A stretch of DNA of 34,165 bases. It comes from Pseudomonas libanensis. Its GTDB lineage: Bacteria; Pseudomonadota; Gammaproteobacteria; Pseudomonadales; Pseudomonadaceae. Of the stretch, positions 17,601 through 23,530 are shown piece after piece. The notes under the pieces are model-generated. The model did no database searches and was not told where the DNA came from. It was given only the letters and a program-made list of their open reading frames with translations. The stretch is taken from NCBI RefSeq assembly GCF_001439685.1, contig NZ_JYLH01000028.1, forward strand, positions 1 to 34,165, written 5' to 3'. Position 1 is the stretch's first letter. Each line of letters opens with the position of its first letter. The position numbers and the translations under genes were made by a program.

Positions 17601-17758
17601 AAGTGTGTAGTGTCGCTCTGTTCGCCGACCATGCGGTTTACACCCAGGTAACTCACCCCCAGCAACACCAGCACCAGGGCGCCGAGCACGATCAAGCCCT
17701 TGTTAAGGCGCAGAGAGCTGCTGGTCAGTTTCTCCAGGAACGCATTGGGGTGGTTCAT
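14603..17758 (-). CDS. Hybrid sensor histidine kinase with receiver and C-terminal HPt (RcsC/RocS-like)
   Basis: A 1051-residue tripartite kinase. Transmembrane helices lie near residues 18-40 and 327-352, with a periplasmic sensor region of about 285 residues between them. A PAS-like segment follows (about 375-465), then HisKA with His496 in ATMSHEIRTPLYG, an ATPase domain (LNNLVSNAIKF; GAGLGLAICK), a receiver with Asp884 in DLVLTDVNMP, and a C-terminal HPt with His998 in LHSIAGALGS. The start is the ATG at 17758; a TTG-initiated extension to 17815 is less likely. It lies 61 bp after the receiver-EAL gene and 22 nt before the RcsB-like gene. This is the only HPt domain in the locus, so phosphate destined for the RcsB-like regulator probably passes through it. 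The sensed signal is unknown. Confidence 0.92.
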   Translation of the reverse strand: MNHPNAFLEKLTSSSLRLNKGLIVLGALVLVLLGVSYLGVNRMVGEQSDTTHFHFARLMENIGEQQVFLANLSQQSAQGELLPASISVPPALKALPEQGPDVYEGREFSFSLPYSVKLNPKRLAASQQAKVFDLAAHLAAYYSAFWSASHYQSPQVLLFNGPDNFNISVPAAGHLRGDGQVQGGFFADVVRQVEARLHADPQHPLDGQVHWKAYSDPTNMASTPTLLAYIHIELAPARLHIQGASPHVLVASLLNPSQVNNIERLMRWSIFDHFTLIAPSGEVLAGALKPDQRLQEGMNLTRDGLVFKLTSRGEQHWTAIYVIGFKSFLDSAFWPLLCLFALVLAGLGAGRAFSRWYKTQVVLPAQQAHASITESEAFSRAVIDTAPTGLCVIRRRDHQVLLENQRALAWQGTTRLISTLRQHYDLSEAGHADLEIDGRHLHIAFINTRYQGQDAWLCAFHDVTRHIEDAAALEEARHTADSANRAKSRFLATMSHEIRTPLYGVLGTLELLGLTNLAPRQQNYLQTIQRSSATLFQLISDVLDVSKIEAGQMTLELQDFCPLELTEDVVRTYSAFARAKGLQLYASIDVTLPDRLRGDPLRIRQILNNLVSNAIKFTDNGRVVLRVRVLENADVQWQVSDSGVGISKAQQQQLFDPFYQVNDATSQAGAGLGLAICKWLCELMHGQLNVVSEPGLGSSFSLQLALETVPGNLADCPAFTPDAPAVYVRAPVPEQAQHLIDWLNRLGLDCHAFRAEPSTALLVDLSPAAQRQPWPNPRIIATAGGPNPAQLSQTDWLVDVDDVRAIAWAVYLAHHGSRAEGPPEVPEKNRRLDLKVLVVEDNAINLAIIKEQLQALGCSVVAATNGEEALVQWQPGRFDLVLTDVNMPLMNGYQLAQALRQQDKTLPIIGITANALREEGERCAAVGMNAWLVKPLSLATLRAQLEKHCQVALPAVVEPHALSPTMRELFVTTVRQDVHTTLAALACANANEVAQQLHSIAGALGSVQLKAMAIAFIELECRLTGMAVTPALDLEVRQHLARLNTLLDTLE

Positions 17759-17819
17759 TACGCGACCTGGCGGACGGGAAGGGGGGTATGCTCGGACACA
17801 ATGACCTCTGAACAAAGAC

Positions 17820-19007
17820 TCAATAGGTGCTTGCCGGGCCGTCCTGGTTCAGCAGTTGCTGGAACTGGTCTGAGGACACCGCATGGGAAATCAGGAAGCC
17901 CTGGACCTGAGTGCAGTTGATCTTACGCAACAGCGCAAGTTCTTGCGCGGTTTCCACACCTTCGGCCACCACGGTCAAACCCAGTTGCCGCCCCAGGGCC
18001 ACAATGCTGGTCAACGCCTGCGCCAGCTCCTCGTTGTCATTGCAGCCTTGCACCAGCGCCCGGTCGATCTTGAGCTCGGTGAAGGGCGTCGAGACCAGGT
18101 TCATGTACGAGCTGTAGCCTTTGCCAAAGTCATCCTGGGACAGGCCGAAACCTTTGATGCGCAAACGGCATGCGCCAGCGTAGAAGTTACTGATGTCCTT
18201 GGGCACTGAGCATTCCATCAACTCGAAGCAAATTCGTCCAGGAATGCCTTGATGTTGCAAGACGAATGCAAGGATGCGATCAGCCAAGTCGTAGCTGTTG
18301 AGCAAATGGGTGGGCAAATTGATTGATACCGGGATGTCATAACCTTGTAGCCGCCAGCGTGCCTGGGCAGCGATGGCCTGTTCCAGTACACGCCATAATA
18401 AGCGTTCCTCCAAGCCGTAGGCCCTGAGTGCGGGCAGGAACGAGCCCGGCAACAATACGCCATAGTCCGGGTGGATCCAGCGTATCAAGGCTTCGGCGGC
18501 GACAATGCGTGCGTTGATCAGGGCTTTCTTGGGTTGAAACCACGCCTGCAACTGGCCGTTGTCCAGGGCTTCAAGCAGGGCCTGGTGTTCAATGTCCGGG
18601 GCGGTGGCGGGTAATACTACCTGGCGCAGGTCCAGCAGTTGCTCGGTCAGGCTACGCAGGGCTGCAAGGTTCACCGGCTTGGAAATCAACCCGATGACAT
18701 TCACCTGCAGGTTGCTCGCCACCAGGCTCGCGCTCATCAGCATGCGTCGGGACGCAGCACTCATGATCGCCAGGGCCGGTTTGGCACGCAGCGTGGCCAG
18801 GCCCTGGATAAACTGCACGCCGTCCATGCCGGGCATCATCAGGTCGGTGAGCACCAGGTCGAAATTGCGCCTGCGCAAACAGCTCAGTGCTTCCTCGCCA
18901 TCGCGCGCCGACTCCAGGTCGAAGTCCCCCAGTTCGCCGAACAGATGCTGCAGGTACTGATGTTGAAAGGGGTGGTCTTCGACGATCAAAATGCTACAGC
19001 GATTCAT
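17820..19007 (-). CDS. Receiver-EAL response regulator (RocR/PvrR-like c-di-GMP phosphodiesterase)
   Basis: A 395-residue protein (from the ATG at 19007) with an N-terminal receiver (Asp55 in DLVLTDLMMPGMDG; a Lys in the SKPVN switch region) and a C-terminal EAL domain. The signature Glu172 is in AEALIRW. The other catalytic positions of the RocR type appear present: Asn in SINLP, Glu in FELMEC, the Asp pair in QDDFGKGYSS, Lys in ELKIDRA, Glu in VAEGVET and Gln in VQGFL. It should therefore hydrolyse c-di-GMP, controlled by phosphorylation. In-frame ATGs at 19022 and 19037 are alternative starts; none has a strong Shine-Dalgarno. Its start overlaps the end of the upstream kinase gene, so the two are coupled, matching the pvrS-pvrR arrangement. 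Confidence 0.9.
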   Translation of the reverse strand: MNRCSILIVEDHPFQHQYLQHLFGELGDFDLESARDGEEALSCLRRRNFDLVLTDLMMPGMDGVQFIQGLATLRAKPALAIMSAASRRMLMSASLVASNLQVNVIGLISKPVNLAALRSLTEQLLDLRQVVLPATAPDIEHQALLEALDNGQLQAWFQPKKALINARIVAAEALIRWIHPDYGVLLPGSFLPALRAYGLEERLLWRVLEQAIAAQARWRLQGYDIPVSINLPTHLLNSYDLADRILAFVLQHQGIPGRICFELMECSVPKDISNFYAGACRLRIKGFGLSQDDFGKGYSSYMNLVSTPFTELKIDRALVQGCNDNEELAQALTSIVALGRQLGLTVVAEGVETAQELALLRKINCTQVQGFLISHAVSSDQFQQLLNQDGPASTY

Positions 19008-21816
19008 GGGTGGCTCGTTCATAGGGAGCCAGTTCATTGAACAAGGCTCGCAGGGTAAAGGGTTTGACGAGGCAATGATTCATGCCTGCCGCCACGCACA
19101 AGGCGGCTTCGCCACGCATGGCGTTGGCGGTGGCGCCGATGATCGGTACGGTGCAGCCCAGGCGCCGCAGTTCCCGGGCCAGGACATAGCCGTTGAGCTT
19201 AGGCATATTGACGTCGCTGAGGACGATATCGAACGTCCCCTCGTGCCAGCGAGACAACGCCTCTTTGCCGTTCGACGTCAGTTCCACGGTGCAGCCCAGC
19301 TCCTCCAATTGATCGCGCAGGATCAGCTGGTTGATAGCGTTGTCTTCGGCCACCAGTATATGCAGCTTTAATTTACGCAGATCGCGTTGCTCATTCACAG
19401 GCTCAGGCAATGCAACCCATACACCTTGGGCCTGGCTAACTGCTTGATGAAGGGCATGCAGGTCATTGAGGTTGACCTTCCAGCCTCCCAGCATGATCTG
19501 CGGTACATTGCACCCGTCGCTGGTGGCCAGCACCAGCGGCCCGGCCCAATCTGGTGCCAGGCGTTGTTCAAGCGGGCCGGGATGCAGCTCAATCAGTACA
19601 CAGGCCGTGGGCAGGTCGAGAGAGGATGGGTGACCGATCAATGGGTGTGCGCCCCAGCGTCGCAGCCAACCGCTGATGATTTCGGCCAACTCGCGAACCG
19701 GTGAAAGCACCAGAACGACTTCCGGGAGCAAGCTTGTCATGGTCGTGGGCAGCGCTTCTTTGACGCACTCGACCAACGGCAGGGCCAGGGTAAAACTGCT
19801 TCCCAGGCCCGGCTCACTCACCATGCGCAGGCTGCCATTCATCAGTTGGGTCAAACGCAGGCAAATCGGCAGGCCAAGGCCGGTTCCCGCCACTACGTTG
19901 GGGTTGCCCTGAGTCTGGTAAAAGGGCTCGAAAATGCACGGCTGCTCTTCGCACGCGATGCCTTTGCCGGTATCCGAGACTTGCCATTGCACACTGGCGC
20001 GCTCGCCATCACGGCTTAACAGCGTGGCTCGCACCACGACCCGCCCGGAGTCGGTGAACTTGATGGCATTGCTCAACAGGTTATTGAGCACCTGGCGGAT
20101 CCGGCTGATGTCGCCAATCATCCGGTCCGGCATCTGCGGCTCGATGCAGGCGTAGAGCTGCAACCCTTTGCTTTGAGCCGCCGCTGCATAGACGTGGACC
20201 ACTTCCTGCACCAGGGCGAAGGTGGAGAACTCACCCAGTTCCAGGGCCAGTTGCCCGGCCTCGATCTTGGATACGTCCAGCACGTCGCAGATCAACTGCA
20301 ATAAAGTGGATGACGAGCCTTCTATCGCCTTCAGATAGTTTTTCTGCTGTGCATCCAGACGGGTACGTCCCAGCAGTTCCAAGGTGCCGAGTACACCATA
20401 CAGCGGTGTGCGGATTTCATGGCTCATGGTGGCCAGAAACAAGGTCTTGGCTTCATTGGCGCTGTCGGCCAGCCGGCGCGCCTGTTCCAGCGCTGCTTCG
20501 ATCTGGGTGCGGGTACTGATGTCGCTGAAGGCACATAACAACACGTCCTCGCCTTTGTAGCGGGTGGGCGCGCAGCTCAGGTACAGGTGGCGGCCATCGG
20601 CGGTTTCAAAGTAATCGGTAAAAGTCGGTTCGTGGGCATCGAAGGCTTGGCGGATCCAGCCGGGGCACAGCTGTTCGCGTTCGCCACTCTGGCCGAGCCA
20701 TTGATGGGACAAGGTGTTTTCCAGTACCACCTGGCCGTCGGTGCGGCGTAATACACACAAGGCCACGGGCGCGGTCTGGATCACGTCACGGCTGAACAGC
20801 TCGCTTTCCACCAAGGCCTGGATACGCTGCACCGCGGGTGTAATGAAACGGTGTTCAATGCGGTGTATCAGCAACCACACCAGACTGATACCGAACACGC
20901 AGAACACCAGCGTCCCGGCCAATTGCGGCCACAGGGATACGAGAACCGCGCGCAGGTCGATGGAGTAAGCCAGTTGCCAGTCCGACGACTTCAATTGTTT
21001 GCGCAACACCAGTTGTTCGGGCAGCCATCCCGCGCCGACAAAACCAAAGAAATCCTGCTGCTGCAGGCCTGGCAGGTTGTGGCTGAACTGCGGCTTGGTG
21101 CTGTTGCTGAACAAGGGCATGCCCTGGGAGTTGAACATGGTGAACTCCCCGGCGCTGTGATCGTTCAGTGTGTTGGCAACTTCCCGGTCGTCAATTTCCA
21201 AGCCTAGCCAACCCGAATTCATATCGCGCTCATCCAGGCGAATGAAAATGTACAGCTGCGAATGGCCCTCGGTGTTCTGGGTCAGCCATAGCTCCTGCAA
21301 GGCCGGACGAGTCTCCTGCTGAAGCCGCTTTAACTGTTCGAGCATACCCGCTGGGAACGCGCGGATCGTTGGCGTGGCGTTGTAAAGGCGCACCACTTTG
21401 GCTTGGGCATCGCTGGCCACGTAAATCAGATTGAGTTGCCTGGCCTTCAAATAGTCGCGCATGCGCTGGGTCAGCCAGATACTCCACTGCTTGCCGGGGC
21501 GCGTGCCCAACAGCAAATACACTTCCTCTGCGGACACGGCGCCATCGGCGCTTTTGTAGCGCCGTGTAGCTGACAGGCTGAGGCTTTCCAGCAGCGCTTC
21601 GCGGGTGGTGAAAAAAGTGTGGGCTTCGGCAATGGCGCTGCTCATATAGCTGCGCCGCTGGGAGATCTCGGTGTTGAAGGTGAACAGCAGAAAGCTGTAA
21701 GCCCCACCGATGATACCCACCAGCAGCACCAGCGCAAAAAAATGCAACAAGCGGCGGGCGGCGTTCGGGGTAGACAGGATCGGGCTGATCTGATGGAGGT
21801 AGGTCTTCAATCGCAT
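18994..21816 (-). CDS. Hybrid sensor histidine kinase without HPt (PvrS-like)
   Basis: A 940-residue membrane kinase. Helices lie near residues 23-47 and 285-313, with a periplasmic sensor region between them. A PAS-like region (QTAPVALCVLRR..) follows, then HisKA with His466 in ATMSHEIRTPLYG, an ATPase domain (LNNLLSNAIKF; GTGLGLPICL), and one receiver with Asp868 in DIVLSDVNMP. The protein ends soon after the receiver, with no HPt. Kinase and receiver segments are very similar to the other hybrid kinase, suggesting an old duplication. The stop overlaps the receiver-EAL gene by 14 nt. An RcsB-type box lies 33 nt upstream of the start. The ATG is only 6 nt after the predicted -10 and has no Shine-Dalgarno. 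The next Met would delete the first membrane helix, so the ATG at 21816 is kept. Confidence 0.92.
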   Translation of the reverse strand: MRLKTYLHQISPILSTPNAARRLLHFFALVLLVGIIGGAYSFLLFTFNTEISQRRSYMSSAIAEAHTFFTTREALLESLSLSATRRYKSADGAVSAEEVYLLLGTRPGKQWSIWLTQRMRDYLKARQLNLIYVASDAQAKVVRLYNATPTIRAFPAGMLEQLKRLQQETRPALQELWLTQNTEGHSQLYIFIRLDERDMNSGWLGLEIDDREVANTLNDHSAGEFTMFNSQGMPLFSNSTKPQFSHNLPGLQQQDFFGFVGAGWLPEQLVLRKQLKSSDWQLAYSIDLRAVLVSLWPQLAGTLVFCVFGISLVWLLIHRIEHRFITPAVQRIQALVESELFSRDVIQTAPVALCVLRRTDGQVVLENTLSHQWLGQSGEREQLCPGWIRQAFDAHEPTFTDYFETADGRHLYLSCAPTRYKGEDVLLCAFSDISTRTQIEAALEQARRLADSANEAKTLFLATMSHEIRTPLYGVLGTLELLGRTRLDAQQKNYLKAIEGSSSTLLQLICDVLDVSKIEAGQLALELGEFSTFALVQEVVHVYAAAAQSKGLQLYACIEPQMPDRMIGDISRIRQVLNNLLSNAIKFTDSGRVVVRATLLSRDGERASVQWQVSDTGKGIACEEQPCIFEPFYQTQGNPNVVAGTGLGLPICLRLTQLMNGSLRMVSEPGLGSSFTLALPLVECVKEALPTTMTSLLPEVVLVLSPVRELAEIISGWLRRWGAHPLIGHPSSLDLPTACVLIELHPGPLEQRLAPDWAGPLVLATSDGCNVPQIMLGGWKVNLNDLHALHQAVSQAQGVWVALPEPVNEQRDLRKLKLHILVAEDNAINQLILRDQLEELGCTVELTSNGKEALSRWHEGTFDIVLSDVNMPKLNGYVLARELRRLGCTVPIIGATANAMRGEAALCVAAGMNHCLVKPFTLRALFNELAPYERATHESL

Positions 21817-21822
21817 GTGGGC

Positions 21823-21866
21823 ACTTTAGGTGGGCCAGCGCGCGGGGAGAATCAGACGATCCTTAG
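21823..21866 (-). promoter_or_regulatory. Predicted RcsB-type box and -10 of the kinase-EAL-kinase-rcsB transcript
   Basis: The exact 17-mer found before the pilin gene (CTAAGGATCGTCTGATT on the minus strand, 21866-21850) starts 4 bases after the adhesin stop codon. It ends 21 nt before the -10-like TAAAGT (21828-21823). The spacing and lack of a clear -35 match the pilin promoter. The kinase ATG follows 6 nt after the -10. Confidence 0.6.
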
Positions 21867-21870
21867 TTTT

Positions 21871-22863
21871 TTACAGGTAGTTCACAATAAACGTGACGTC
21901 GGTATTGCCTTCGCCTGCCTTGAGTTCGCCGCTAGGCAGGCGGTAGTAGGACGCCGACAGCGGAATGTTGAACTGGGTGCCGGTGGTGGTGAAGCCGTTG
22001 AAGGTGTAGGTGGTGCCCAGTGCGATGGGTTGCCCGGCATCATCCATCAATTGCAGGCCGATGCCCTGGGCGCTTTTAAGGCCTTTGCTGAGGGCGACGA
22101 TACCTTTTTGCGTGTCGATGACTTCGGTATTGGCCTTGAGCGAATACGTCACCTTGCTGATGTCGCCCTGGCACTCATTCAAAGCGATGTTGAAGTGCAC
22201 TTTGCGTTTAGTGGGGCCGCTGGTGGGGAAATCGTTGAGGTTGTAGTCGGTGCCCATGTCGACGGGCACGGACGGGGTTTGGCAGGAGGCAGTATTGAAT
22301 ATGATGGGGTTGGCTAGGTTGAATTCTATTAAGGTGTGATTGTCGACTTTAAGGCTGCCCAAGAGGCCAGCTTCAATTTTTATTTTTTTCGCGAACGTGC
22401 TGGATTTGACGATTTCCAGTGTGACATCTCCTTTTTGAATGTAAGAAAGGGAATGGTTTGCGCCGGTAGTCGCGGGGAGGGACCCCGGGGGGTTTAAATA
22501 GCCATGAGCGGAGCTTAACTTGATACGGTAGGAAAGCCCTGTTTTCCCAAGGGGGAATAAGTCGCTCCAGCTGGTTGCGGTGCCCAGCATGGGGTTTAGA
22601 ACTAAACCAAACGGATAATTCCGTGCACAGAACCAAATATGTTCCTTTCCCAGAACACGTTCTTGATAAACCACTGTCTTGGTGGGCGTGTCAGCGGAGA
22701 TTGTCAGGCTATCGCTCGTCAGGTTTGCGCCGAAGTTGAGTTTTTCGGTCCCGAAGTTTCCGTTGAACTCGCAATTCTCCGCCGCTATAGCAATCGTCGA
22801 ACACGTGATCATCATCGTGGTGATAAATACGAGCAGCGCAAGCTGCAGTCTTAATGGCTTCAT
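21871..22863 (-). CDS. Two-domain fimbrial tip adhesin (FimH-like), putative
   Basis: A 330-residue secreted protein. Residues 1-28 are a signal peptide (LALLVFITTMMITCSTIAIAA). Residues about 29-190 form an N-terminal domain with Cys in ENCEFNG and WFCARNYP, the position of a receptor-binding lectin domain in two-domain adhesins. Residues about 195-330 are a pilin domain with a Cys pair (ASCQTPSVPV ... LNECQGD), GIGLQLMD and a beta-strand C-terminus TFIVNYL that fits chaperone binding. The N-terminal domain does not recall a specific adhesin to me, so its receptor is unknown. The start at 22863 gives the proper signal peptide; there is no good Shine-Dalgarno. Parts of the gene (22300-22700) are visibly richer in A/T than the neighbours. 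It is the first gene of the leftward cluster. Confidence 0.82.
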   Translation of the reverse strand: MKPLRLQLALLVFITTMMITCSTIAIAAENCEFNGNFGTEKLNFGANLTSDSLTISADTPTKTVVYQERVLGKEHIWFCARNYPFGLVLNPMLGTATSWSDLFPLGKTGLSYRIKLSSAHGYLNPPGSLPATTGANHSLSYIQKGDVTLEIVKSSTFAKKIKIEAGLLGSLKVDNHTLIEFNLANPIIFNTASCQTPSVPVDMGTDYNLNDFPTSGPTKRKVHFNIALNECQGDISKVTYSLKANTEVIDTQKGIVALSKGLKSAQGIGLQLMDDAGQPIALGTTYTFNGFTTTGTQFNIPLSASYYRLPSGELKAGEGNTDVTFIVNYL

Positions 22864-22894
22864 GAATAGGGCTGCATTGGCTGGGAAGCGCGAC

Positions 22895-22938
22895 ACATTA
22901 AACAGCCCAGGCACCACAACCCATCAGGCAAACCTTAA
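22895..22938 (-). promoter_or_regulatory. Degenerate RcsB-type box and -10 of the adhesin promoter
   Basis: TTAAGGTTTGCCTGATG (22938-22922, minus strand) matches 12 of 17 bases of the motif at the pilin and kinase promoters, including TAAGG and CCTGAT-type ends. It again lies exactly 21 nt before a -10-like TAATGT (22900-22895). The adhesin ATG is at 22863. The weaker motif suggests lower affinity. Confidence 0.45.
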
Positions 22939-22984
22939 AACCCACCGCCTATCCACCATTTACCAAGCAACCTAATTATTCCAT

Positions 22985-23042
22985 TTGACATTCGCTGCCT
23001 AAGCAGTAACATCTCGTCACACATTCACTGCCTAGGCAGTAA
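22985..23042 (+). promoter_or_regulatory. marR-efflux operon promoter with two tandem palindromic operators
   Basis: A consensus -35 TTGACA (22985-22990) and a -10-like TAACAT (23007-23012) are 16 nt apart. Two copies of ATTC(G/A)CTGCCTA(A/G)GCAGTAA occupy 22990-23009 and 23023-23042. The second contains the perfect palindrome ACTGCCTAGGCAGT. The centres are 33 bp apart, about three helix turns. The first covers the -35/-10 spacer and the second lies just past the expected start point, as expected of repressor sites for the adjacent MarR protein. Confidence 0.7.
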
Positions 23043-23056
23043 TAAGGTGACTTTCG

Positions 23057-23530
23057 ATGCCTCACTTCACCCCTGACAACTTCCACAACTGCCACCTCGG
23101 CCTGTTGCTGGGCCGCGCTGCGATCCTCAAGGACCGCATCATCGACACCCATATGGAACCCCACGGCATCACCGCCGCGCAGTTCAAGGTGTTGATCATC
23201 ATGGCTCAGTTCGGCGTCGATACCCCGGCGGAGCTGTGCCGCAACCTGTCCCTCGATAGCGGTTCGATGACGCGCATGCTCGACCGACTGGAGCAAAAAG
23301 ACCTGCTCAGCCGCAAGCGCTCCGAGCTGGACCGCCGCCAGGTGCAGTTGGTGCTGACCGCCGAGGGCCAGCGCCTGGCGGACATGCTGCCGTACATCGG
23401 CGCCAAGGCGCTCAACCAGTTGGCCGGCGTGCTTGAGCCGGGCGAGCTGGAAACCCTGGAGCGGATCCTGAAGAAAATGCTGATCGCTGCGGGTGACCCC
23501 ATCACGATCCAGCGGGTAGGTAGATCATGA
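23057..23530 (+). CDS. MarR-family transcriptional regulator of the efflux operon
   Basis: A 157-residue winged-helix repressor of the MarR/EmrR type. The recognition region (LCRNLSLDSGSMTRMLDRLEQKDLLSRKRSELDRRQVQLVLTAEG) shows the recognition helix with T-R-M-L-D-R-L and the wing with the D-R-R-x-x-x-x-x-L-T-x-x-G pattern typical of the family. The start at 23057 has AAGGTGA 7 nt upstream. Its stop overlaps the next gene (ATGA). MarR proteins at the head of emrAB-type operons usually repress their own operon and release DNA on binding phenolic or other small molecules. The two palindromic operators in its promoter fit this. The inducing ligand is not evident. Confidence 0.92.
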   Translation: MPHFTPDNFHNCHLGLLLGRAAILKDRIIDTHMEPHGITAAQFKVLIIMAQFGVDTPAELCRNLSLDSGSMTRMLDRLEQKDLLSRKRSELDRRQVQLVLTAEGQRLADMLPYIGAKALNQLAGVLEPGELETLERILKKMLIAAGDPITIQRVGRS

